This document shows positions 6,907-12,762 of a stretch of DNA of 12,762 nt, piece by piece (positions within the stretch are counted from its first letter, which is position 1; the number at the start of each line of letters is the position of its first letter). Both the position numbers and the translations under genes were made by a program. The stretch comes from Lentzea aerocolonigenes (GTDB lineage Bacteria; Actinomycetota; Actinomycetes; Mycobacteriales; Pseudonocardiaceae), in contig NZ_JYJG01000337.1 of assembly GCF_000955955.1 (NCBI RefSeq), positions 1 through 12,762 on the forward strand, read 5' to 3'. The notes below the pieces were generated by a model. The model searched no databases, was not told the DNA's origin, and saw only the letters and a program-made list of their open reading frames with translations.

Positions 6907-7722
6907 TCACTTGACCGCGCCGGCCGTGGCGCCCGCCTGGATGTAGCGCTGGAAGCACACGTAGGCCAGCAGGACCGGCAGCATCGCGATGGTGAGCCCG
7001 GCGAACAGGCCGCTCCAGTCGCTCTGGTACCCCTGCGACGTCGACAGCGCGGCAAGTCCCTGCGCCAGCACGTAGTTCTCCGGGTCCGGGTTGAGCACGA
7101 GCGGCAGCAGGTACTGGTTCCACAGGCCGAGGAAGTTGAAGATCGCGACCGACACCAGGCCCGGCCGCGCCATCGGCAGCATCACCCGGAAGAACACACC
7201 CCAGTGCGTGCAGCCGTCGATGAACGCCGCCTCCGCGATCGCGGACGGCAGGGTGCGGAAGAACGCGTGCAGGAAGAAGATGGTGAACGGGGTCGCGAAC
7301 GTCGCGTACACCAGGATCAGGCCGAGTTTCGTGCCCAGCAGGCCCATCTGCTCGACCGTGAAGAACAACGGCACGAGCGCGAGGAACGTCGGGAAGAACT
7401 GGGACGTCACGAACAGGTAGTAGATGAACCTGTTGCCAGGGAACCGGTAGCGCGCCAGCGTGTAGGCAGCGATCCCGCCGACGAGCATCGTCAGGAACAG
7501 CGCTCCGCCGACGACGATCACCGAGTTCAGGAAGTACTGGCCGATCGAGGCCTCGTTCCAGGCACGGCCGAAGTTGTCCCAGCGCGGTTTCTCGGGCACC
7601 GTCCACGGGCTGGTCAGGATCTCGGTGTCGGACTTGAACGAGCTCGTCACCGCCCACAGCAGCGGGAACGCGGTGACCATCGCCCAGAAACCGAGCGCGA
7701 GGTGCAGCGGGAACCGTTTCAT
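6907..7722 (-). CDS. Carbohydrate ABC transporter permease, MalG type (NgcG-like)
   Basis: This 271-aa membrane protein is the second permease of the NgcE-type importer. Its N-terminus MKRFPLHLALGFWAMVTAFP is short before the first helix, followed by 'PLLWAVTSSFKSDTEI', the usual MalG-type opening. Six hydrophobic segments are recognisable. 'YFLNSVIVV' marks helix 2 and 'AAYTLARYRFPG' the following loop. The EAA loop is AIAEAAFIDGCTHWGVFFRV near residues 165-185, followed by 'MLPMARPGL'. The ATG start (7722-7720) overlaps the upstream permease stop in an ATGA. It is the last gene of unit C, ending 21 bp from the terminator hairpin. The NgcG assignment rests on the strong NgcE resemblance of the binding protein two genes upstream, not on this sequence alone. 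Confidence 0.92.
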   Translation of the reverse strand: MKRFPLHLALGFWAMVTAFPLLWAVTSSFKSDTEILTSPWTVPEKPRWDNFGRAWNEASIGQYFLNSVIVVGGALFLTMLVGGIAAYTLARYRFPGNRFIYYLFVTSQFFPTFLALVPLFFTVEQMGLLGTKLGLILVYATFATPFTIFFLHAFFRTLPSAIAEAAFIDGCTHWGVFFRVMLPMARPGLVSVAIFNFLGLWNQYLLPLVLNPDPENYVLAQGLAALSTSQGYQSDWSGLFAGLTIAMLPVLLAYVCFQRYIQAGATAGAVK

Positions 7723-8693
7723 GCGAGCTCCGTCCGGTTCTTGTTGCCGCGCAACGCCACGAGCGCGAACACCAGCGTGCCGAAGAACAACGCGACGCCC
7801 ATCGCACTCGCGTAGCCGAACTTCCCGTACTCGAACGCGGTCCGGTACAACGACAGGCCCATCACCTCGGTCGCGCCGTCCGGGCCGCCCGGTCCGACGG
7901 TCATGATCTGGACCAGCGCGAACGCGTCCAAAGCCACCATGCCGAGATAGACGAACGCCACCTGGACGTTGTCCCGCAGCAACGGCAACGTGATCCGCCA
8001 GAACGTGGTCCAGCCCGAGGCACCGTCGATCAGCGCGGCCTCGTAGATCTCCCGCGGAATGCCGTCGATGGCCGCGGAGAACAGCACCATGTAGAAGCCG
8101 ACGCCGGACCAGACCATCACCGCCATCACCGCGAACAACGCCAGCGACGGTTCAGCGAGCCAGCTGCGAGCCAGCCCGTCCAGGCCGATCGCCCGCAGCA
8201 CGCCGTTGATCAGGCCGTTGTTGGGGTTGTACGCGAATCCCCACAGCACGGCCACGATCGCCACGGACAGCAGCTGAGGGAAGAAGAACACGATCTCGTA
8301 GAACCGCGCTCCCCGGACGCCGCTGCGGCCGTCGCTGCCGCCGCGCTGGATCATCGTGGCGAGGAACAGGCCGATCGCGATCGTCGCGGCGGGCATCAGC
8401 AGCAACAGCAGCAGGTTGTTCTTGATCGCGTCGAGGAACAGCGAGTCGCCCGCGAGCCGCTCGAAGTTGTCGAACCCGACGAAGTTCGCCTTGCCCGCGA
8501 CGCCGTTCCAGTCCGTCAGAGACAGGTAGAACGCCTGCGCGTACGGGGAGACGACGAAGATGACGTGCAGCACCAGCGCGGGTGCGAGCGCGCCGATGAC
8601 GAACCCGTACCCGCGGTTGCGCTTGCGGCGCTTCGACGGCGCGGGTGGAGCGGGCGCCGCAGCCCGCTCCACCGGCCTGGTCAGCACGCTCAT
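7719..8693 (-). CDS. Carbohydrate ABC transporter permease, MalF type (NgcF-like)
   Basis: This 324-aa membrane protein is the first permease of the NgcE-type importer. The cytoplasmic N-terminus (MSVLTRPVERAAAPAPPAPS, then a KRRKRNR basic cluster) precedes helix 1 at about residues 30-52, followed by 'YAQAFYLSLTDWNG', a hallmark of MalF-type sugar permeases. Six membrane segments are visible. The EAA loop 'PREIYEAALIDGASGWTTFW', then 'RITLPLL', lies near residues 215-240. The start is the ATG at 8693-8691, overlapping the binding-protein stop in an ATGA; an open frame extends upstream only as a shadow of that gene. The Ala-Pro-rich, Arg/Lys-rich leader is typical of actinobacterial sugar permeases. 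No ATPase is encoded in the operon. By context it serves GlcNAc or chitobiose import. Confidence 0.92.
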   Translation of the reverse strand: MSVLTRPVERAAAPAPPAPSKRRKRNRGYGFVIGALAPALVLHVIFVVSPYAQAFYLSLTDWNGVAGKANFVGFDNFERLAGDSLFLDAIKNNLLLLLLMPAATIAIGLFLATMIQRGGSDGRSGVRGARFYEIVFFFPQLLSVAIVAVLWGFAYNPNNGLINGVLRAIGLDGLARSWLAEPSLALFAVMAVMVWSGVGFYMVLFSAAIDGIPREIYEAALIDGASGWTTFWRITLPLLRDNVQVAFVYLGMVALDAFALVQIMTVGPGGPDGATEVMGLSLYRTAFEYGKFGYASAMGVALFFGTLVFALVALRGNKNRTELA

Positions 8694-10093
8694 TTTCGCT
8701 CGTACTTCTTGATGCTGGTGTCCTTGGCGAGGTCGTCGGCGGCCTTCTGGACGCGGTCGACCCACTCGGCCGGGGTGATCCGGCGGGTGACGAGCTCGGC
8801 GACGCTGTCGTCGACCGCCTTGGTCAGCGTCGGGTACCAGATGCGGTGCCGGTAGTTGATCGTGTCGTCACCGGCCTTCCTGACCGCTTCCGAGACCGAG
8901 CTCAGTGCCGGCGACATCGTGATGCCGTCGGTGGCGCCCTTGACCGACGGCAGGGTGCCGACGGACTTGGCGAAGTCCTTCATGGCGTTGCGGGAGAACA
9001 GCATCCGCAGGAACTCCAGTCCACCCTGGACGTTCTTGCCCTGGCTCGGCACGAGGTACGCCTCGCTGCTGGCCGCGTGGATGGCGTTGTTCTTCAGCCT
9101 GCTCCCGCCCAGCGACGGCACGGCACCCATCACCATGTCGAACCCGGCGGGCGTGACGGACTTCTGCTCGGCTTCGAGCCACGATCCGCTCGGGATGATC
9201 GCGGCCTTGCCCTGGCACCACGCGGCCTGCGCCTCCGTGTGTGAGAGCGCTTCCGAGCCCTGCATGAGGTAGCCCTTGCCGGACAGTTCCGCGATCGCCT
9301 CGGCCGCGGCCTTGACCGACTCGTGCCGCCACGCGTTGGGCTGCAGGTTGTCGATGGACTTCAGCAGGTCCATGCCACCGCCGCGCACGGCCATCACCAG
9401 CAGCGGGTCGGTCATGTACTCGGGGAACTTGCCCTGGTAGGTCCAGGGCGCGATGCCGGTCTTCTTGATGTCCTCGCAGAGTTCGAGCATCTCCTGCCAG
9501 GTCTGCGGCCACATCCAGCCGTTCTTCTCGAACAACGGCTTCGAGTACCAGAGACCCCAGGCGGTGTAGGCGTAGTTGAACCTGACGAACGAGCCGTCGT
9601 ACGTGCCGTCCTCGACCACGCCCGGCAGCAGGGTGTCGCGCAGCTTGACGTCCGGGTCGTCCCACGACGGCGCGTCGAGCAGCTCGTCGAGGTTCTCCAG
9701 CTGCTGCGACTGGTTCAAAGCGGCGATGTCGAGCCTGCCCGCACCCGTGTTGTTGACGACGTCCGGTGGGCTGCCCGCGACGAACCTCGGCCGCAGCGTG
9801 TCGCCGACCTTCTGGATGCCCTTGTGGTCGATGACCGCGCCGCCGAACTGCTTTTTGTAGACGCCTTCCGCGGCGATCACGTAGTCGTCACCGTAGGCGC
9901 CCTTGAAGACGACGACCTCCAGCGGGGCGTCGGCCTTGACGCCGAACGGGTTCGTGGCGCTCTTGTCACCACTGCTCGACGACTGTCCGCCGTTGTTGCC
10001 GGCGGTGACGCAGGCGGCCAGGCCGGGTGCGGCGAGGCCCAGCACGGCGGCGGCTCTCAGCACCGAGCGCCGCGAGATGTCGTGGGAGGTCAT
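8690..10093 (-). CDS. ngcE: N-acetylglucosamine/diacetylchitobiose-type ABC transporter substrate-binding lipoprotein (NgcE-like)
   Basis: This 467-aa binding protein would capture GlcNAc or chitobiose outside the membrane. The signal region carries a twin-arginine motif (SRRSVLRAA, Arg8-Arg9), a hydrophobic stretch and the lipobox LAAC with Cys28, so Tat export and lipid anchoring are expected. From memory of the NgcE family, several blocks match along the length: 'NPFGVKADAPLEVVVFKGAYG', 'RPRFVAGSPPDVVNNTGAG', 'LLDAPSWDDP' with 'RDTLLPGVVE', 'YAYTAWGLWYSKPLFEK', 'IDNLQPNAW', 'GKAAIIPSGSWLE', 'GATDGITMSPAL' and the end 'DTSIKKYERK'. Length (about 465) also fits. It follows the acyltransferase gene after 25 bp and is coupled to the NgcF-like permease by an ATGA. 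No strong Shine-Dalgarno precedes the ATG. Family is confident; ligand preference in this organism is inferred, and a related N-acyl sugar is possible. Confidence 0.85.
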   Translation of the reverse strand: MTSHDISRRSVLRAAAVLGLAAPGLAACVTAGNNGGQSSSSGDKSATNPFGVKADAPLEVVVFKGAYGDDYVIAAEGVYKKQFGGAVIDHKGIQKVGDTLRPRFVAGSPPDVVNNTGAGRLDIAALNQSQQLENLDELLDAPSWDDPDVKLRDTLLPGVVEDGTYDGSFVRFNYAYTAWGLWYSKPLFEKNGWMWPQTWQEMLELCEDIKKTGIAPWTYQGKFPEYMTDPLLVMAVRGGGMDLLKSIDNLQPNAWRHESVKAAAEAIAELSGKGYLMQGSEALSHTEAQAAWCQGKAAIIPSGSWLEAEQKSVTPAGFDMVMGAVPSLGGSRLKNNAIHAASSEAYLVPSQGKNVQGGLEFLRMLFSRNAMKDFAKSVGTLPSVKGATDGITMSPALSSVSEAVRKAGDDTINYRHRIWYPTLTKAVDDSVAELVTRRITPAEWVDRVQKAADDLAKDTSIKKYERK

Positions 10094-10118
10094 GGCGGGG
10101 TCCGTTCTTGTTCGTGGG

Positions 10119-11081
10119 TCAGGGAAGCGCGAGCCAGCCGCAGCCCTGGCGCCAGTGGCCGCCGGTCTGGAGGTGGCTGACGATGGCGCGCTGCAGGGTG
10201 GTGTCCTGGGGCAGGACGGCGAGGTCGCCGGTGCCTGGCGGGAGGTGGAAGACGAACTCGCACACGTCGCTGTCGCAGTCCGGCGTCGGTCCGAACGGGG
10301 TCCAGCGACGTTGGAACTGAACGATGTTGGAGTCCTCTTTCAGGAACTCGGAGAGCTGCGGGTCGAGCAGCCAGGAGCGGCAGGTGCCGTATTCGTACTG
10401 CTCGTCCGGGAAGTGCGCGCGGAAGAACGGCCTGGCTCGGCGGAACGACTCGTCGCACGCCTCGGGTGTCATCGGACCGTCGCCGGGGATGTGCACTTCG
10501 AGGACTGGTGTGCCGTCCTTCGGGCCGGTGTCCGGCTCCGCGTGGTACTCGTCGATCGTGAGGACCGCGCGGTCGAACTGGAGCCTGCCGAGCCGGTGGA
10601 GCGTGCCGCGGAAGTGCCGGACCAGCCAGCCCTGCCGGTCGAAGCCGCCCCGGTCGTAGTACTTGCGGTAGCCGGCGACCTTGGCGCCGAGATCCCGCAC
10701 GGTCCGGGTGGTGACGTCGAACGGGATGCGCAGCCGTCGGTGCAGGGTCAGCAGCGTCGGCAGTGCCAGCAGGTAGAGGTGGACGTAGAAGTACCGTCCC
10801 GCCACGCCGAGCTCCTCCGGGGCGTTCGGCCAGTCCACTTTCCGGCTGGGGATCGGGTCTTCCGCGTACAGGACCTGGTGGCACCGCTGGAGTGCCTCCC
10901 ACAGCTCAGGTGTCCTCTTCGGACTGGGCAGCGTCGCCAGCACGTCGGTGTGGTCGACGTCCGGGACGCCGAGCAGCGCGAGCCGCCGGGCGGCTTCCTG
11001 GCTGGTGACCGGTTCCAGGTCCGCGACGTCGGCCGCCGGCTGCCCGAGCAGCGCGGCGAGCCAGTCGTCGGTCTCGCTCAT
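10119..11081 (-). CDS. GNAT-like acyltransferase domain protein
   Basis: This 320-aa cytoplasmic protein resembles actinobacterial 'acyltransferase domain-containing' proteins that combine an N-terminal helical N-acyltransferase domain (about 1-150) with a GNAT-like C-terminal domain (about 155-315). Visible landmarks are 'VAGRYFYVHLYLLALPTLLTLHRRLRIP' and 'TVRDLGAKV' in the first part. The second holds 'VLEVHIPGDGPMTPEACDESFRRA', 'SWLLDPQLSEFL', 'SNIVQFQRRW' and 'FVFHLPPGTG'. Assignment rests on recalled similarity; I cannot point to a proven acetyl-CoA loop. The ATG at 11081 is preceded by AGCAGG with a 7-base gap; an in-frame ATG near 11280 was rejected because the extra residues would translate the promoter region and its inverted repeats. 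It leads unit C, 25 bp ahead of the NgcE-like gene, so an N-acyl group of an imported amino sugar is a reasonable but unproven target. Confidence 0.72.
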   Translation of the reverse strand: MSETDDWLAALLGQPAADVADLEPVTSQEAARRLALLGVPDVDHTDVLATLPSPKRTPELWEALQRCHQVLYAEDPIPSRKVDWPNAPEELGVAGRYFYVHLYLLALPTLLTLHRRLRIPFDVTTRTVRDLGAKVAGYRKYYDRGGFDRQGWLVRHFRGTLHRLGRLQFDRAVLTIDEYHAEPDTGPKDGTPVLEVHIPGDGPMTPEACDESFRRARPFFRAHFPDEQYEYGTCRSWLLDPQLSEFLKEDSNIVQFQRRWTPFGPTPDCDSDVCEFVFHLPPGTGDLAVLPQDTTLQRAIVSHLQTGGHWRQGCGWLALP

Positions 11082-11088
11082 GGCGGCA

Positions 11089-11094
11089 CCTGCT
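11089..11094 (-). promoter_or_regulatory. Ribosome binding site of the acyltransferase gene
   Basis: On the minus strand AGCAGG precedes the ATG at 11081 with a 7-base spacer. It supports this start over the much longer open frame reaching 11282. Confidence 0.45.
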
Positions 11095-11100
11095 TTCCGA

Positions 11101-11126
11101 ATTCCTTCCCCGAAATGGGAATGAAT
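11101..11126. promoter_or_regulatory. Inverted repeat ATTCCTTCCC-N6-GGGAATGAAT (candidate operator)
   Basis: The 10-bp arms match at nine of ten positions across a 6-bp spacer. The site is 20 bp upstream of the acyltransferase start and would lie in the 5' leader of unit C if the promoter proposed at 11154-11182 is used. The right arm contains GAATGAAT, identical to the half-site of the perfect repeat at 4782-4807. The distance between the GAATGAAT-type halves is 10 bp here and 8 bp there. It could act as an operator or as a leader hairpin. Confidence 0.5.
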
Positions 11127-11153
11127 ATGGCGTGTCTTGCCCTGGTTCGGCAC

Positions 11154-11182
11154 ATCATCATGTGCGACTCGACGCACGTCAA
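11154..11182 (-). promoter_or_regulatory. Possible sigma-70-type promoter for the acyltransferase-NgcE operon
   Basis: On the minus strand TTGACG (11182-11177) is followed after 17 bp by GATGAT (11159-11154), a 5/6 and 4/6 match to the -35 and -10 consensus. The -35 overlaps the inner edge of the long inverted repeat at 11181-11220, so repressor binding there could block it. The spacer itself (11162-11177) is a near-palindrome, GTGCG-N6-CGCAC. The match is by eye only. Confidence 0.3.
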
Positions 11183-11220
11183 TGATTCTTCGCAGGTCAC
11201 ACGAACTGCAAAGAATCATT
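11181..11220. promoter_or_regulatory. Long 40-bp imperfect palindrome in divergent promoter region (candidate operator)
   Basis: AATGATTCTTcGCAG and CTGCaAAGAATCATT form 15-bp arms with one mismatch around a 10-bp centre (GTCACACGAA). The outer 10 bp of each arm are perfect. It lies between the divergent acyltransferase and oxidoreductase genes and overlaps a possible -35 of the minus-strand unit. The right arm with the next base holds GAATCATTC, which contains the GAATGA unit on the minus strand. A terminator is unlikely because both neighbours are transcribed away from it. Confidence 0.6.
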
Positions 11221-11280
11221 CCTCGTTCCAGCGATTCATGCCATTGACCCGGCAATCCGTCCGGCATTTCAATGGCCTCC

Positions 11281-12105
11281 ATGCCTGATCACGTAATGCG
11301 CATCGGCATCGTCGGTACGGAGAACAGCCACGTCGACCACATCATCGACCACCTCAACACCAGCCGCCGCGACGCCCGCGTGGTGGCGGTCAGCGGCGGC
11401 CGCTCGGAACGCAACGAGTCTTTGCGGGACAAGGGTTCGCTCGAACGCATCGTGGACGCACCGGAGGAGCTGCTCGGCCTGGTCGACGCGGTGGTCGTCG
11501 CGGACCGGCACGGTGACCTGCACCGCGCGCACGCCGTCCCGTTCCTGCGCGAAGGACTGCCGGTGTTCGTGGACAAGCCGCTGGCCTGCACGGTCGAGGA
11601 CGCCGAGGCGATCGTCGCCGAGGCTCTCGCACATGACGCGCCGCTGACGTCCTTCTCGGCGTTGCGCTGGATCCCCGACACCGAACTGCTTGCCGCGCAA
11701 GGCGCACCACGCCGCGTGACGACCGCGGGCCCGGTCGACCCCGCCAGCCCGTACGGCGGGATCTTCTTCTACGGCATCCACCCGGTCGACGTGGCACTGC
11801 GGCTCGCGCCCGGTCCGATCACGGCGGTCGGCGTCACCAGGCTCACCGACAGCATCGTCGTGCAGGCCGAGGTCCGCGGCGTCGAGGTCGTGATCAAGCT
11901 GGCGTTCGGCGACACCCCGTTCCACGGTTCCGTCGTCACCTCGTCCGGCACCACGTCCCATCCGCTCGTGCTGGACGAGCACTACCTCGTGCCGGGCCTG
12001 GAAGCGTTCCTGGACATGGCTTCCACCGGTGAACCACCGATCGACTACTCCGACCTGCTGCGTCCCGTCCACCTGCTCCACGCCGTCGCGAAGGCCATCG
12101 CATGA
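11281..12105 (+). CDS. Short Gfo/Idh/MocA family oxidoreductase with atypical nucleotide-binding loop
   Basis: This protein of about 274 aa is a compact member of the Gfo/Idh/MocA sugar oxidoreductase family. The family call rests on an N-terminal Rossmann-type start ('MRIGIVG'), the catalytic triplet in its DKP form (98-100, 'VFVDKPLACT') and the C-terminal 'GIHPVD' segment with His167 and Asp170. The usual GxGxxG is replaced by GTENSH (12-17), so cofactor binding may differ from the canonical mode. The length is some 60 residues below the usual 330-350, mostly lost from the C-terminal sheet domain. The start is uncertain: ATGs at 11272, 11281 and 11296 are in frame, none has a clear Shine-Dalgarno, and I chose the middle one. 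It leads unit D and overlaps the GH20 gene by an ATGA, so it probably acts on the hexosaminidase product or substrate (inference). Confidence 0.85.
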   Translation: MPDHVMRIGIVGTENSHVDHIIDHLNTSRRDARVVAVSGGRSERNESLRDKGSLERIVDAPEELLGLVDAVVVADRHGDLHRAHAVPFLREGLPVFVDKPLACTVEDAEAIVAEALAHDAPLTSFSALRWIPDTELLAAQGAPRRVTTAGPVDPASPYGGIFFYGIHPVDVALRLAPGPITAVGVTRLTDSIVVQAEVRGVEVVIKLAFGDTPFHGSVVTSSGTTSHPLVLDEHYLVPGLEAFLDMASTGEPPIDYSDLLRPVHLLHAVAKAIA

Positions 12106-12762
12106 TCATCCCCAAGCCGGTCCACCTGGTCCGCTCCCCTGGCGTCTTCCGCCTGTCGTCCACGTCCGCGATCGCCGCCTCCGGTGCGGGCGTCGAAGTC
12201 GCCCGGCTACTGCAGTCCTATGTGGACCTGCCGCTGGCCGCCGCCGGCGACATCGTGCTGGAAGTGGCCGGCGAGGGTGAGGCCTACTCGTTGTCCGTCA
12301 CGGCTTCTTCTGTGCGGTTGCGCGGCTCGGTGGCGGGTTTGCGGCACGCCGTCCAGTCGTTGCGGCAGCTGATCTCCGGCTCGTCGATCCCGCTGGTCGA
12401 GATCCGCGACGAGCCCCGGTTCGGCTGGCGCGGCGCGATGATCGACGTGGCCCGGCACTTCCTGCCCATCACCTACCTGCGCCGGCTCGTCGACCAGATC
12501 GCGCTGTACAAGCTCAACGTCCTGCACCTGCACCTCACCGACGACCAGGGCTGGCGGATGCCGATCTCCCGCTATCCCGAGCTGACCGCGGTCGGCGGCC
12601 ACCGGGCCGAGAGCATGGTCGGCCCGGCCGGCAGCACCACCTACGACGGCATCCCGCACGGCGGCTGCTACACCAAGGACGAGTTGCGGTCACTCGTCTC
12701 CTACGCGGCCGCGCGAGGTGTGACCGTGGTGCCCGAGATCGAGATGCCCGGCCACGCCCGCG
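12102..12762 (+). CDS. Family 20 glycoside hydrolase, beta-N-acetylhexosaminidase (partial, C-terminus beyond window)
   Basis: The first 220 codons are present. GH20 enzymes release terminal GlcNAc or GalNAc by substrate-assisted catalysis. The N-terminus MIIPKPVHLVRSPGVFRLSS begins directly with the small GH20b-type domain (to about residue 105) and has no signal peptide or lipobox, so the enzyme should be cytoplasmic. The catalytic barrel opens with 'RFGWRGAMIDVARHF' (Arg110, Asp115) and the signature 'LHLHLTDDQGWR' (141-152), followed by 'YPELTAVGGHR' and 'VVPEIEMPGHA' near the window end. The catalytic Asp-Glu pair lies beyond the window, so activity cannot be judged. The ATG at 12102 overlaps the oxidoreductase stop in an ATGA. 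The neighbouring GlcNAc/chitobiose-type importer makes imported chitobiose or another GlcNAc-capped saccharide the likely substrate. Confidence 0.93.
   Translation, partial: MIIPKPVHLVRSPGVFRLSSTSAIAASGAGVEVARLLQSYVDLPLAAAGDIVLEVAGEGEAYSLSVTASSVRLRGSVAGLRHAVQSLRQLISGSSIPLVEIRDEPRFGWRGAMIDVARHFLPITYLRRLVDQIALYKLNVLHLHLTDDQGWRMPISRYPELTAVGGHRAESMVGPAGSTTYDGIPHGGCYTKDELRSLVSYAAARGVTVVPEIEMPGHAR

Noticed and set aside
6529..7815. A 428-codon plus-strand open frame across the convergent junction and permease
   Set aside because: It runs out of frame through the aldolase-fold gene, the terminator hairpin and antisense to the permease. Composition is charged and low-complexity.
11244..11272. A plus-strand promoter TTGACC-N17-TTTCAA giving a leaderless transcript at the oxidoreductase ATG
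   Set aside because: The -10 agrees at only three of six positions and lacks the TAnnnT pattern, so I do not annotate it, although a leaderless start would explain the missing Shine-Dalgarno.

Overview
The window is a stretch of high-GC actinobacterial chromosome. GC-rich third codon positions, Tat-type lipoprotein binding proteins, two sugar ABC transporters without their own ATPases, and translationally coupled operons all point to Actinomycetota. A Pseudonocardiales or Streptomyces-like soil saprophyte is my inference; no marker gene fixes the genus. Almost every base is coding, and the content is a carbohydrate (probably amino-sugar) uptake and catabolism locus. I see no mobile element, CRISPR array, tRNA or rRNA.

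Layout. Two divergent promoter regions drive four transcription units. Unit A (minus strand, 4701 to below 1): a GntR-type regulator with a LacI-like sensor domain, a Gfo/Idh/MocA oxidoreductase, a sugar-binding lipoprotein and two permeases, the second cut by the window edge. Every junction is a 4-bp ATGA or GTGA overlap. Unit B (plus, 4833-6829): a short-chain-dehydrogenase/epimerase-like protein and a dihydrodipicolinate synthase (DHDPS)/N-acetylneuraminate lyase-fold protein, overlapping by 1 bp. Unit B converges on unit C at a perfect 13-bp-stem terminator (6856-6885). Unit C (minus, 11081-6907): a GNAT-like acyltransferase, then a binding protein closely resembling NgcE (GlcNAc/diacetylchitobiose-binding) and its two permeases. 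Unit D (plus, 11281 to beyond 12762): a second, shorter Gfo/Idh oxidoreductase coupled to a GH20 beta-N-acetylhexosaminidase that runs off the window.

How it may work together. The NgcE-like system would import GlcNAc or chitobiose using a shared ATPase encoded elsewhere (MsiK type is usual). The GH20 enzyme has no signal peptide and would hydrolyse the imported saccharide in the cytoplasm. The two Gfo/Idh proteins, the SDR-like protein and the DHDPS-fold protein look like an oxidative or aldolytic branch for a modified (amino) sugar. Its exact chemistry cannot be read from the sequence, and three of these proteins have altered signature motifs. Both divergent promoter regions carry AT-rich inverted repeats built on GAATGA, which suggests one regulator, plausibly the GntR/LacI-type protein, controls all four units. 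The most interesting points are this shared operator family, the HTTQF replacement of the pyruvate-binding GTTGE motif in the aldolase-fold protein, the missing catalytic lysine in its SDR partner, and an acyltransferase leading the NgcE-type operon.
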